Below are positions 1-11,546 of a stretch of 64,000 nt of DNA, in pieces. The position numbers and the translations under genes are program-made. The notes under the pieces were generated by a model. The model saw only the letters and a program-made list of their open reading frames with translations. It was not told the DNA's origin and did no database searches. Origin of the DNA: Paramarasmius palmivorus (taxonomy: Eukaryota; Basidiomycota; Agaricomycetes; Agaricales; Marasmiaceae); assembly GCA_037176845.1 (NCBI GenBank), contig JAYKXP010000016.1, forward strand, positions 558,001 through 622,000. The letters run 5' to 3'. Every line of letters begins with the position of its first letter. Position 1 is the first letter of the stretch.

Positions 1-193
1 TGAAGGCACCGAGAAGGTTACTCACTGCTTTGAGAACAACAACGATGAGTGTACCAATTTCACGACTGGAGGAATTAGACATGGAAGGTAAGGGGGAAGG
101 TGATCGTGAAGGAGAGGGTGTTGATCGTGAAGGCGACGACGTTGACTTGGAACGTAGTTTCCGAAGACGACTTTGTACGTTGGGAAGGGCCAT
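1..193 (-). CDS. C2-domain protein, N-terminal exon only (Inn1/Fic1-like, partial)
   Basis: Partial gene leaving the window on the left. The exon reads from an ATG at 193 to a GTGAGT donor at 25-20, with phase 0 at the exon end (26), so bases 1-25 are intron. An in-frame ATG at 82 is the alternative start. The first 37 residues are Ser/Pro/Arg-rich. They are followed by SSSREIGTLIVVVLKA, which looks like the first beta strand of a C2 domain as found at the N-terminus of fungal ingression proteins (Inn1/Fic1) that act in cytokinesis. The family call rests on about 16 residues and on recall of the family pattern, so it is a suggestion. The rest of the C2 domain should lie beyond the left edge. 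Confidence 0.5.
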   Translation of the reverse strand, partial: MALPNVQSRLRKLRSKSTSSPSRSTPSPSRSPSPLPSMSNSSSREIGTLIVVVLKAVSNLLGAF

Positions 194-412
194 GACTCGT
201 CATACAATGGTGGGATTTGGTAGAATTCGAGAAGAGATCAACTCTTAATAAAGTATTCATTCAACAGCAAACTTTGCCATTGTTTTATTACTTCATTGCC
301 GCGGCTACTAGACGCCCGGTAGCTGCATGTGGCTTCATTGTTACGACGCAATACTTCGTTGGGTTACTTCGATGAATGTACTACATACAGCTGCTGCATT
401 AAATTCGAAAGC

Positions 413-2877
413 TTAGGCGGGAATGTAACTTGTTGCATCAGCAAATATCAAAGCTGGCTTCCTTTCAGCGAGGTCCAAGATCATTCTGTCAACGCTTTCA
501 GCTTTCATTTGTTCGAGATGTATCCAAACGTACACTTACTCGGCAAAGTAACTGTTGGCCCAAGCAAACCATGGCCGGGTATAATCCGTGGCATTGTAAA
601 TCGATTGTGATTCATGAATAAGACCCAAGCCACTGGTGTGCTGATTCGAAAATTTAGTCACAGCGCGTGTGTTAGGAATGACTGATACGAACGTTCACGA
701 TTGTATAGAGCGAGTCTAGGATTTCTTCATCAGAGTCGGACCCAAAAATGTTCGAAATGTGTGACATAGCCCTGTGATTGCGTTTCAGGTCAGCACGTAT
801 ACAGCTGCGATCAAGTAGAATCTACCATGGGTGCCAGGGATCAACGTGAGGACCACTGGATAGAAAACAGTTGTGAGAACAAGGTCAGTGTTGAGATACA
901 AGAACCATACCCGACGCCACTGAAGAACGGACCCTTCGCATAGTATGGGTTTCGTCCTGACATCAACAAATTCTTGGTAGCAACATAGGCCTCGTCGCTC
1001 CTGTCAAGGAACCCTAGGTAGGGCAGGGATAGCAAGGACTGCGGATATCAGCCACATCATAAACTGCGCAAAGAAGGGATTGGTCAATTTAATACTCACA
1101 GGAACGTTCGCATCGTCCATCACGTAGCGGGCACCGAATCCTATGTTTTCCGTCAGGTCCGTAGTTCCTCACTAGAATGATCATCTTATTCACCGTTGGT
1201 TTCATACGCAAATATGTTGTCAACAACCTGCATAAATAGTTAGTAGCTGTAGTCCGAAGAAAACGGGGATATCTTGCCGTTGTATTCCACACAGCGTCGT
1301 GTATTCTTGCGCTCCACTCCCTGGCAGATGTGGAAATGTTTTCGGCTGTCCCAGTGGCATCAAGCATATCGGCGAGATGGGCCAGCTCAACGCTGAGCAT
1401 TGCGTTCGCAGGCGTAAGGAAAGCTACCACCTCATGAGATGTTTTCGAAAGGTAAGAGGAGTATCTCCAAACGAACCAAAGGTACTCAAATCATCAGAAG
1501 GACGATGATGTGTGCCGACCATTCCAGTGTAGGCCTTGGGTTCGCCATTTCCACGATTAGGGACACGAGGTGACAATGCACCAGCCCCGCCTGTCCAGTT
1601 GTAATACGAAATGAAATTGAAATCTTCGTCGAAGGACCCCTGGGATTGCTCGTTTATAACGCGGAAGATTTGGTCAACAGCGGCAAACCCTGTAGATATC
1701 CATTTCGTCGGAGCGATATATGATGGGAATGAGGAACCTTACAATTATCGTTCAGGAAGGATTCGTCCTTTGTTGCGTTGTAATACGATCTTGAGAGCTT
1801 CAAGAACCCACAGAGGGAGTCAATCTCGTATTTACACTCGAATACTGTCTGGTTGTTCACGGGCCTGATTTCATCATGAGTTTTGAAGTGATGTTCCGTA
1901 CGCGTATTGATACGTACGGATTTACAGTGACCCCGTCAGCCCAGTCATTGTGAGTAGGAGCCAATCCACTTTCCGGAGGAGGCTGGAAAGCTCCACCTAC
2001 AGAACCATAAGAAATTGCAAGTTCGAAGAATGCGGATAACTCACAGTAAGGGTATTCTGCAACATAACGTGCCTCATTGTTGATGACGGCCTTAACCAGA
2101 GCAGCCAATTCGGGATCGGAACCGAGAAGACTGTGATAATGAGCAAACTGTGTATAATTAGAATTTATATATCGAGTTTCACTATGTCTCTGGGCAAGTT
2201 ACCTGGTTTGCTGTGTCTCGAAGCCATTGGGCGCTGAACGGAAGCATAAGCATAAGCTAGCAACAGGCCAGAAATTATAAATACGTGATGTCCTAAGGTA
2301 ACTGAGCTCAGCAGAAAGCAGTGGAAAGGATAGTGTTCACGCACCCCAGTAATGATAAATGCAAGATCCTCCGTCTGCCAGACTCATGTTCAATCCGTTG
2401 CGAACGGGCTTCGTCCTTTGTGACACACCTTGTTGTAGTACCTAACAGTGGTATCTACGCACAAAATGAGCCAGTTGACACGAGAATCGTCAATTCTTGC
2501 GCACCGAGGGTATTAGGGAAGGTGTTCTCGAACAAACGTGCAATGTCCGGGTCCTTGAGTCGTGCTTTCATGTCTTCAATCACTTTCTGCATGTCAAGGT
2601 TGAGGTACCACGTTGGCAACATTTGACGGGATTCATACCTCAACAGCAGTACTATTGAAGGTACGGCAAGCTGGGTCAGGTCGCATGTAGGGGAGACCTA
2701 AGGTTCCGTTCGAGGGATTCCCTTGAGGTGTCTGCAACGGGAGACAGTATAAGGAAAGGCTGTAACATAATGGAATCGGATACGCACCTTTGCATATCCA
2801 GTGTACACTGGACATTCCGCATTGACTAGCGTAGTACCCAGGACTACAGCAGCAGCAAAAGTGCCCTTGAGTTTCAT
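413..2877 (-). CDS. Secreted GH125 exo-alpha-1,6-mannosidase
   Basis: Multi-exon gene for a glycoside hydrolase family 125 protein, a family of metal-independent exo-acting alpha-1,6-mannosidases that trim mannans and N-glycans. The start at 2877 gives a clear signal peptide ([20 protein letters not shown]), so the enzyme should be secreted or enter the ER. Family blocks appear in order: [71 protein letters not shown], then, after joining exons across short introns near 790-900, [18 protein letters not shown]. The C-terminus is [19 protein letters not shown], and [10 protein letters not shown] ending at a TAA at 413-415. The end looks scrambled if introns are ignored but is intact when spliced. 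I did not assign catalytic residues. Confidence 0.88.
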
Positions 2878-3588
2878 GCTCGAATAAACCAGATCACCCA
2901 ATCGGTTGCCCAAACGTAGAAGTGGGTCGGGTACAGAGGAAACAAAGTTCGGGATGATGCTCAGGCTTTTATGTCGCAGGAGATCCCATATCGTCACCGA
3001 ACCAAGTGTAAATATGGGGAACTGCATGGAGCGTCCCTGGACCACAAGATCGCGTCGCCTCGTATGATCAAATCAAGCCAAGGTTCAAGCGTAATGAATT
3101 GTTCTCGTGACCCACCCATTGCATGCTGTCGAAGCTGTTTTTAACCTGCGTGAAAACGTTCGCTGTCCAGTCACCCAGGATTCGAGTACTTCAGCTGCAG
3201 GCGAAAGGATAGTCAAGGAGATAAGAGAGTTTGAACATGCATTGGCAGGACCGGTCAACTGTCGGCGGTCTCAGCTGGGAAATCGGCCCGCCATGGAAAT
3301 TTCATTTTTTCGCGTAAAATTAGGGCCGTTGGCAAAGTCGTAGGCGGTACGGACTGGTAAGTACGGATATCCCAAAAGACATACTGCAGAAAAGATCCAA
3401 GAAGTAGCCGGGTGATAACCTAAGAGAAATGAAAATACGATAGGTCAAAGGAAAGTAGATGTGCAAGATAAGCTAATGTACACGGAGGAACGAGAGAAAG
3501 AGGGGAAAAAGACAATCCATATCAACGAATCTCAGCGTCCTTTTTCGTTTCTGAGTCCGCTGCCTCAACCTTTCCAACCATCTCTGTT
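2878..3588. other. Intergenic region upstream of the mannosidase gene
   Basis: About 0.7 kb between the start of the mannosidase gene and the stop of the next minus-strand gene. It should hold the mannosidase promoter and the 3' untranslated region of the neighbour. Short open frames here have no recognisable domain and no consistent splice structure. I see no RNA gene. Confidence 0.5.
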
Positions 3589-5229
3589 TTAGTTTTTTTC
3601 CTTCTCAGTTGGCCCTGGATCAGCTGAGCCGTCAGCCTTTTCCACAGGATGGCTGATAGTCATCGAGGAGGTTTGCCGCTCAATAGAGGCGACCGGAGCA
3701 GGTGCTTCTTCAGCAGCAGCTGTGATTTCAGAGTTGGTAGAATCTTCATCGGCTTTCGACGGCTTGCTTTCTGAGTCATGGTCGTTATGGGATATAATAT
3801 CCACCGATTCCTCTGGAGTACCGTCTAGCTTCGAAATGTCTTCAGTAACCTTAGTCTCTGCCTCTCCTTCTGCATTTTCTGCGTTCGCTTCACCTGTCGC
3901 ATCGTCGTCAGCGAGATCATCCGGTTTATCGTCGACTTCCACGTCGTCTGCGCTAAACGTACCCGTCATGATACTGTTGGTGGTCCAGAGACTCCTCTCT
4001 CGACCTAGGGATGGAGCACTGGTCACTTGTATCCGTGCACTCCACCGACTGGCCTCACTTTCCCAACTCCCTCTTCTGGTACTACGGGGGCGTAGAGCAC
4101 GAACACTAGCGTCGGCATCCCTATCATCCAGCTTCTCATCGTCGATTTGGCTAGCATCCTCTGCGTCGGCGGAGTTACCACCAAAGTGAGAAACAGAGTC
4201 ACCGCCGCCACCAATTGCAGACGGCGGCGAGCTCCACCCTGCAGCACCTGGTCCACCAACGCGTAACCCTGTAAATGCATAGGCAGATGATGCCAAGGTT
4301 AAAACAGAAGCATCATCTGGCGGAGGAGATAAGGGTCTAGGATTATTCCGTGGGTGATGTGTTGTATGCAGAGGGGCTTGAACGATCAAACTGGACATTT
4401 GAGTATTCGTTGGATCTTGTAAGGATGGTGGACGTGAGGATGATTGTGGCGATGGTGGGGCGGCGGAGAACCCTAATTGGTTAGAGTTGGTTGCTGTGGA
4501 GGATGATCGTACATGTGTGAACCGAGTGACCTGTGAGGTCGGGGTCACAGGAGCCTGTGCAATGTGGGCCATGCCATTACCATGAAGATCAATGCTTAGC
4601 AAGGTTGTAGGCTTCGTGCTGGCTGCAATCGACTTGAAAGTACGGGGATCGGAAAGGTATGAAGATGATGAACGTGAAGGTGAAGGTGAGGGAGGTGCAC
4701 TAGGAGGAAGGGGGCGTAGAGAAGCATCCTCGTCTGCTTCCTGTACGCTGTTAGGAGACCACGTAGACTCCCGAGCCAATGACTCATTCATGGAATTGAC
4801 CTCATCTTCTGAATGACGGATGAGTTGACTATCGTCGTCACCGTTTAGCGACACAGTCTTTCGTCGTGCAGCAGCAAGAGCCTCGAGCTTCATCTGCTGT
4901 CTGCCGCCAGAGACTGAAGGGGATGGTATGGGGGAGGATGTGGCACGATTCCCAACGCGCTGAGTCTTTGAGACACGTCCGGTTCCGTTCGAAAGCTGTC
5001 CACCTTCTCTCTTCGCCCTGACCGATCCTCCCAGTTTGCGTTGAAACCAGTTAATGATAGGTTTGCTGGAACGATTGGGCTTCTTCTGTGGGCCATTTTG
5101 TACTGGCTTGAGGTGCGAAGATGTGGATTGAGTCTTGGGAGGTGAAGGCTGCTTCGGCGGGGATTTCTTATTCGTGTCGGTATGTGCGTCGGAAGGTGAC
5201 TGGGTAGGTGCAGGTGCATGAGGAGCCAT
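3589..5229 (-). CDS. Ser/Pro-rich disordered protein of unknown function (546 aa)
   Basis: Single open exon of 546 residues from a true ATG at 5229. The composition is strongly biased: Pro/Ser/Lys-rich N-terminus, a short basic patch around residues 55-75 containing PIINWFQRKLGGSVRAKR, long Ser/Pro/Thr stretches, and an acidic Asp/Glu/Ala-rich C-terminal third. No catalytic or folded domain is recognisable and no membrane segment is visible. The basic aromatic patch is the only part that looks conserved and could bind membrane or nucleic acid; that is inference. Similar long Ser-rich proteins are common and mostly uncharacterised in Agaricomycetes. The continuous frame and codon pattern support it being a gene. 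Confidence 0.75.
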   Translation of the reverse strand: MAPHAPAPTQSPSDAHTDTNKKSPPKQPSPPKTQSTSSHLKPVQNGPQKKPNRSSKPIINWFQRKLGGSVRAKREGGQLSNGTGRVSKTQRVGNRATSSPIPSPSVSGGRQQMKLEALAAARRKTVSLNGDDDSQLIRHSEDEVNSMNESLARESTWSPNSVQEADEDASLRPLPPSAPPSPSPSRSSSSYLSDPRTFKSIAASTKPTTLLSIDLHGNGMAHIAQAPVTPTSQVTRFTHVRSSSTATNSNQLGFSAAPPSPQSSSRPPSLQDPTNTQMSSLIVQAPLHTTHHPRNNPRPLSPPPDDASVLTLASSAYAFTGLRVGGPGAAGWSSPPSAIGGGGDSVSHFGGNSADAEDASQIDDEKLDDRDADASVRALRPRSTRRGSWESEASRWSARIQVTSAPSLGRERSLWTTNSIMTGTFSADDVEVDDKPDDLADDDATGEANAENAEGEAETKVTEDISKLDGTPEESVDIISHNDHDSESKPSKADEDSTNSEITAAAEEAPAPVASIERQTSSMTISHPVEKADGSADPGPTEKEKN

Positions 5230-5486
5230 TGGATGTTAAACAAAGAAACGTCCGAGTCAAGATCGAGGTGGTGGTCGTAAATAGAGACAAGAAGGAATGA
5301 ACCGAACGAGGTCGTCGTGGTAGTATAATCGAAAGGAGTAATTCTCACAACCAAGTGGAGTCACAGCCCACCACTTTGACACATTATCAACACGAGACAA
5401 ATTATGTTCCCGCTCTCCTATTACATCTACGCGAATAATCGTGTTTTCCTTTAGTAGTACAGTAGATACAACGTTTTATGTAACTT

Positions 5487-8188
5487 CTACCAGTCCATTT
5501 TCTTCGTCAAAGTCTTTGTAGGTGCCACTGGAAGTTTACCACCTTTCACATAACCGAAACCATCCAACCACGGCCACACCTCGCTTCGCCTCTGCTCAAA
5601 GTTCTCAATGCTCCCAACTTTCTGCATAGTCAGTGCAATGTCATCCAAACCATTGAGCAGGCAGTGTCTACGGAACGGATCCGTGGAGAATGGAATGGCC
5701 GGTTTGCCATTAGGACGACGAATTTCCTCCTTCTCCAGATCCACCTCAAGTTCTAGGCCGGCTTCCGCATCTTCCGCCAATGCCTGGCACTGCTCCTGCG
5801 GGATGGCGACAGGGAGCATACCATTCTGCATCGAATTGTTGCGGAATATATCTGCGAAGCTCGGCGCAATAATACAACGAATGCCAAAGTCCTTCCTGTT
5901 GACAGATGTCAGAAACTCATTGACCGATGAATGGAATGGAACTCACAAACTCCAAGGCGCATGTTCTCGTGAACTGCCGCATCCAAAATTCCTGCCAGTG
6001 GAAACGATAATCTTAGCTTGGTCGTATGGCTTTCGGTTGAGGACAAAGTCCGTATCCTGTCCAGTTGTGGGATCTTTCCGAAGCGTGAAAAACAATGCAT
6101 CTTTGAGACCAGTTCGCTTGAGGGTCTTCAGGAATTGTTTCGGGATAATCATGTCGGTATCGACGTTCTCGATGTGCATCGGTGCGGCGATACCCTTGAG
6201 AACAATGAACTTCTCGACTGAAGAAGGTGCTTCTGCAGCTGGCAAGGAACTGCCACCGGGGGAAGCAGTGGTTTGGGTAGGTGCCGGAGGAGGAAGAACA
6301 GGATCATCCATAAAGTCGAAGGCGCTGTGTAACTTAAACTTGGGTCCGGCAGCAGTGTCCTCAGATCCAGAGCCTAGGAATTTCCGCACGTCGGTCAGCC
6401 TACCAGTCATGGCAGCAGCAGCCGCCATTGCAGGGCTGAGCAAGTGGGTGCGACCACCAGAACCCTGTCGTCCTTCGAAATTACGGTTGCTGGTGCTAGC
6501 ACACCGTTCGCCTGGCGACAACTGGTCTGGATTCATCCCCAAACACATCGAGCAACCGGCTTCACGCCAATCAAAGCCCGCTCGTTTGAAAATGACGTCG
6601 AGTCCCTCTGCCTCAGCATGCTTCTTGATAAGCCCGGAACCGGGAACGATCATGGCGTAGATTCCATCGGCAACTTTGGCGTCAGGGCCTGCAGCCAACA
6701 CGACTTTGGCCGCTGCGCGCAAATCTTCGATTCGACTATTCGTGCAGGAGCCAATGAAGACCTTGTCAATCTTGACCTCCTCCATGGGAGTATTCGGGGT
6801 AAGCCCCATGTATTTAAGGGCACGTTCGGCAGAAGTACGCTTGACTGGATTCGAGAAGGAAGCAGGGTCGGGAACTACGCCTGTTATAGGGACCACGTCT
6901 TCGGGAGACGTTCCCCAGGTGACAGTTGGAATGATATCGGCAGCATCTATCTTCACCTCGACGTCGAATTTGGCACCTTCATCAGATTTGAGAGTTCGCC
7001 AGTAGGCCTCTGCACGATCCCACGCTTCACCCCTTGGAGGAGCGAGAGGTCGGTCACGGAGGTAGGCAAATGTAACTTCGTCAGGAGCAACCATGCCTGC
7101 ACGAGCACCGGCTTCGATACTCATGTTACACATGCTCATCCTGGCTTCCATACTGAAACCGCGGATTACCGACCCAGCGTATTCGATGACACTTCCAGTA
7201 CCACCGGCAGTGCCGATAACGCCAATAATGTGGAGGATGACGTCCTTCGAGGTGACGCCTTCGTGGAGTTGACCATCAACAGTGATGCGCATGTTCTTCT
7301 GTTTCTTTTGCAACAGGGTTTGGGTGGCAAGGACATGCTCGACCTCGGAAGTACCGATACCAAAAGCGAGGGAGCCAAAGGCACCGTGTGCTGACATTCC
7401 GTTGAGAATCATAGGCTAAGAAGTGGGGAATGAAACATACTCGAAGTGTGAGAGTCGCCGCAAACACAGGTAATACCAGGAAGCTACGTCCATTGTGCAT
7501 CAGCGTCATCCAGAGTTGATGGAAAGGAGCCTACAGTGAAGCCTTGTTCGGGTCCAATGATATGTACAATTCCTAGCTTGGATTCAGAGGAATGTTCTAA
7601 TAACAGCAATCCATGTCACATACCCTGTCTCTTATCGGTCATCCCAAAATATGTAAGACCAAACTCCTTCACGTTCTCTTCTAGGGCAACAACTTGGGCC
7701 CGAGAGTCGGGCTCTTGAATGAATGATTGCACATTGGAAAAGCCTTTGCGAGACGCCGTTCTAAAGCGGAGATAAGAGTACGAACATGCGGCGAGTGTTC
7801 AAGACATACGGTACATTGTGGTCAACGGTGGCCAAGGTGCAGTCTGGACGACGAACGGGACGACCTGCACTTCGTCTGAAAGTACAGAAAGGTCAGGATC
7901 TTCTAGCCGTTAAGTACCACGCGACGTACAATCCTTCGAACGCTTGGGGACTAGTGACTTCATGAACTAGGTGACTGTATCCGTTCTTGTTAGTCTATAG
8001 CGTTATAGCTGCACAGTTTGACAGCTGTACCGGTCAATGTATATCAAAGCTAAGCCATCGTCGTTCACCTCACTAAAACGAGTGTCAGTTAAGGAGACTC
8101 ATGATTAGAGAACGATGAGGACGTACACGACATGATCATCCCAGATCTTGTCGTAGAGAGTACGAGGACCAGTTACTGGAGCAGGCAT
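5487..8188 (-). CDS. LEU1: 3-isopropylmalate dehydratase, single-chain fungal type
   Basis: Multi-exon gene for isopropylmalate isomerase, which converts 2-isopropylmalate to 3-isopropylmalate in leucine synthesis using a [4Fe-4S] cluster. It starts [20 protein letters not shown] at 8188. The large (LeuC-like) part has CGDSHTSTHGAFG (formed by splicing at about 7405-7455), the cluster cysteines in [13 protein letters not shown] and GCSMCLGMN, and [12 protein letters not shown] linker leads into the small swivel (LeuD-like) part with [11 protein letters not shown] and [13 protein letters not shown], ending at the TAG at 5487-5489. Both halves in one chain is the normal fungal arrangement. It is divergent from RPL29, and a TATA-like box lies about 55 bp upstream of the ATG. 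Confidence 0.96.
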
Positions 8189-8239
8189 AGAGGGGATTAG
8201 TGGAAAGGATAGAAGGGTCCTAAGCTGAGAAGGAAATGT

Positions 8240-8249
8240 TTTTATAAAA
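8240..8249 (-). promoter_or_regulatory. TATA-like box upstream of LEU1
   Basis: An AT-only core (TTTTATAAA on the minus strand) lies 52-62 bp upstream of the LEU1 ATG, a plausible place for a TATA element. Nothing else in the promoter is as AT-rich. Confidence 0.45.
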
Positions 8250-8296
8250 CCGAGGTCGTTATTGAGATGGCGTTTCGGATGACGGGGAACTGGATA

Positions 8297-8461
8297 ATCG
8301 GCCGATATGTTTCGGCTTTAATGTTTCGGCCAATCGGGGCTCCTGAATTGGAAGTGCTGTTGAGAATCTCCGTGGACTAAGTCCGAGTGTTTGTGATGAG
8401 ACCCATGGACCAATGTCGCTCAAGCTGAGTATTCGGCATTCACCTTCGGCACATTGCCGAA
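8297..8461. promoter_or_regulatory. TTCGGC/GCCGAA motif cluster in the LEU1-RPL29 divergent promoter
   Basis: The 398 bp between the two start codons contains a perfect 10 bp palindrome ATCGGCCGAT (8297-8306), a direct repeat of ATGTTTCGGC (8307-8316 and 8321-8330), another TTCGGC near 8432, and a perfect inverted repeat TTCGGC-N5-GCCGAA (8445-8461). A CCAAT sequence adjoins the second direct repeat at about 8330. Inverted CGG-type triplets with a fixed spacer are typical of Zn2Cys6 dimer sites, but the regulator is unknown, and this is not the yeast Leu3 consensus. Confidence 0.5.
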
Positions 8462-8586
8462 ACCTTGATTTCGTGAAACTAGTCAGTTTCCAAAGCCACA
8501 CAATTCCGTGGCTGTGCCTCGTCAGACGCCCAAGCCCGAAATCGAAAGCGTGAGTCGTATCAGCCTCCCTCAAGACCACCGACGCC

Positions 8587-9029
8587 AGTGAGTATCATAT
8601 TTTGGTGAATCTATGCCTGTGCTAATCATATTCTTGCAGTGGCCAAATCCAAGAAGTATGCAGGGATTCTTTCCGAACCTCAATACAGACACTAATCGTA
8701 ACTGTCAGCCATACCAACCACAACCAGAACAAAAAGGCCCACAAGAATGGTATCAAGAAGCCCAAATCCAACAGAACTTCATCTTTGAAGGGTGTACGTG
8801 ACAAATTTGCTTTCACTGTTTCTCGATGCTGAAAGATTGTCTATAGGTTGACCCCAAGGTTCGTTAGAAGCATATTCTTGGAAGCAGTATCCTTATTGTT
8901 GCCCCAGTTCCGCCGAAACGCTCGCTTCGCTCTCGCTGGCTCAGTGCGTGTCAATCTAGCTACGCCCACTATGATATCTAACATTTGGCTCTACAGCAAA
9001 AGGCACGGATTGCTCAGAAGGCATCGTGA
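8587..9029 (+). CDS. RPL29: 60S ribosomal protein eL29
   Basis: Six coding exons give a 60-residue protein: 8587, 8640-8655, 8709-8793, 8847-8858, 8908-8943, 8997-9029. It begins [20 protein letters not shown] and contains [20 protein letters not shown], the hallmark of ribosomal protein eL29, a small basic protein of the large subunit. The start codon is split: the A is the last base of exon 1 (8587), and TG begins exon 2 after a 52 nt intron (GTGAGT...TTGCAG). Exon 4 is only 12 nt. The summed length (183 nt) is in frame, and all five introns have canonical ends. It shares a divergent promoter with LEU1. Confidence 0.95.
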
Positions 9030-9348
9030 TCAAGTTTGCGCTCATGTCAGTGTATCAATATGGTGGTCAGGGATTACGCCTGTGCCCGCGTACATGCCAG
9101 CTCACAGGCGATGTTATGTATATGCATTTACCATGCTGTCGTTTCCTCGAAAAATAGAAAATCGAAAAACACCCATGACATTGCCTGAATGAGCACAATT
9201 AAACCTGTGATTGGCCTAGCCCCAGAATAGTGTCAACATTTGGATATTCAACACGCTGCTGGACACAACAACGTAGTAGTACATTATCGATACATTCCCG
9301 AACGCGAGAAATAAGGTCGGAACAAGGTCGACCTCCACCTCAACATCG

Positions 9349-11546
9349 CTACCGCGTCTTTTTCTCCCGCTCTAAAGTCGCTCGTAACCGGAAAGCCTGC
9401 GGAACACCTATCAGTTGAAAGCCTCGAAACCTGGGACATAAACGCACAGCAGCATCCTCTGGTCTCATCGCGCCCTTCGCCATATTGTGTTTCCCAACAC
9501 GTTGCTTTGCAAAGGTTTGATGGACTGGCTTTGACGAAGAGTTTTCGCTGGCTTCCAAAGCAGTCTCACATTCTTCATCTGTGACCACTCTTCCATCCAA
9601 TAAAGAGAAAAACTTGAGCCTTAGCACAAGTTTGATCCGTTCAAAGGCAGGGGTCGAGTACCAGCCATCTCTTTCCTATAGGAAAAAGTGAGGGATAATG
9701 CTTGCAGCGTAAATCCACGGAAGCTTACATCGCAAGTGTCTCGCAGGTCATCTACAGATTCTATCATCTCTTTTAGCATTGGATCTGTGATATCACAGAG
9801 TTGGAAGGCAGCAGTTTCCTTGGTCAGAGTTTGGCCGTCGAAGACGTGTGATGTTCTGTATAGAATGTCAGCGAAAGAGGGGAGAAAAGTATACTGGCCT
9901 CGTTCACCTTCGCTCTTCACTATCCGTAAGGTCAAGAGGACCAGTAGCTGCAGCACGTTCTTGACGTCGAGTCACTACTGACGGTCTGTTGATGGGATGA
10001 TTCGCGTTGCGAAAGTACAATCGCTGATAGCTGGGGATGCAATGAGCATCCACAACGAACCTGGATCGACAAAACTCACAAACGAGCGCTAGGGTCCTTT
10101 CGTGGATCATAGTTGAATCGGACCAGCGTATCTCGCCATGGGCCATCTTGAAAGACGTAGCAAACCAGTGGTAAGATGATTTTAGAACTATGAGGCAGTC
10201 AAATCAGACTATGGTTTGCGAGGAAATGAAGATCTCACTTGTGAACCTCTCTTGCCACAGCTGGTGAGACTTGGTTGAAGAGAGACATCCGCGTCCAAAT
10301 TGGACGATCCACGAAGAACTAAAAGGAACTCTGATAGGATAGACATTGTCACTGACAAAAAAAAACTCTTACCGCCTCTATCTTCTGCACGATTTCCGGG
10401 TTAACTTGATCCCTCGCATCTTCGACATTCTTCGGTGGACGATCTGGTACCTGAGGGATAAATAATAACAGGAGTATAGGTGAGAAGTGACCTACTGTGG
10501 GATCAGTGAAAGTAATGGTTGCTGGGCCATATCCCTTCCAGCGCATTCTGTTGATGAGACGTTTTCTCTCTTCTCCAGTCGCTTCGTCGATAGTTGTGGA
10601 CACAATCGAAGCAGGATTACTTTTGTAACTGTAAAACAATGGTCAGGCTTTTCGTAAGAGCGTGTACCAGCGTGAACACACTTGTAAGCTTGAGCAATCG
10701 TTTGTCTACTGAACAGCGGGGGCGGTATGAGTCGCAGATTACTTTTCATTTGCGTCAGAGTTTGCTGTCCGGGTCGTTCGCCCTCGTTCAGGCCGTTTTG
10801 CATAGCCTGTTGATCCTCTGCTATCAGTTGTGGGTCAATGTTCATCTCTACATCATGGTCTTTATCACTAGGAATAAGGTAGTCCTCTTTCTCGGGAGGA
10901 ATCTTGTATGAGCGAAGTCGTTCCACTGTTATATTATAAGCGTAAGGGAGCTTATCAGGAAACGGACGCGTACCATCCATGTTATCCATCGCCGAGCGTA
11001 GCTCGGAGATAGGATCGTTATCCTCTGGTTGGTACTGGAAATCCACCATGCCTTTGGAATCTGGTCAGCCTACGAGAAAAGTGGGGATCGAGCTAAAGAC
11101 ATACTACGGAACCGGACCGTCTTTGGAAGAACCCCAATTGCTTCAGCTTTGTATTCTCCAATATCCTGACTGGCATCTTTCAAGTTCGACCCTTGAGCTC
11201 GTCTTTTCCTCTTCCGCTTGGTAATCTTTAGAACTATGCTATTGGTAGGGACCACTTCTCCTGGCACAGGATGCGCAAACGGATTGTCTGGCCTCAGTTT
11301 GACCTCAATGACAGATTCAGTTTTTGACGCGCCGCGACGAAATGTGCTTTCTAGAGAAGATGGACCGCCGAGGTTTTGTACGGCTTTTGGTACGGAATTT
11401 TCGCTGACATATCCAGGATATTCTACGGAGTATAAAGTGGTGGCCGGTAAAGGTTGCTGACGAGCCAAGTGAGGGTTGTGTGGTTCTGGAACTGAAGAAG
11501 TCGGGAAATGGTATGTCGAGGACGACGCGATGGGCTGGAAATTCAT
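9349..11546 (-). CDS. TFC1: Transcription factor IIIC subunit, tau95/GTF3C5 family
   Basis: Multi-exon gene for a TFIIIC subunit, which helps bind the A box of tRNA-type genes for RNA polymerase III. The first true ATG is at 11546 (MNFQPIASSS). The N-terminal dimerisation region shows YSVEYPGYV, VIEVKLRPDNPFAHPV and SIVLKITKRKRKRR, matching the family pattern. The middle includes ERPIWTR-like and RFNYDPRK-like segments from joined exons near 10080-10320. The C-terminal part has FDGQTLTKETAAFQLCDIT, then DGWYSTPAFERIKLVL after removal of a 49 nt intron near 9680. It ends at the TAG at 9349. Length is roughly 600 residues. It is tandem with the mitochondrial-type gene upstream. Confidence 0.82.

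Noticed and set aside
841..1035. Apparent truncation of the mannosidase C-terminus
   Set aside because: Removing short canonical introns restores the family C-terminal blocks through to the stop at 413, so the gene is intact.
3107..3343. Plus-strand 78-codon frame upstream of the mannosidase
   Set aside because: No recognisable domain, amino-acid pattern looks random, and it overlaps the expected promoter.
5608..7394. Long plus-strand open frames opposite LEU1
   Set aside because: They are antisense to strongly conserved LEU1 motifs, have no domain of their own, and reflect the GC-biased third positions of the real gene.
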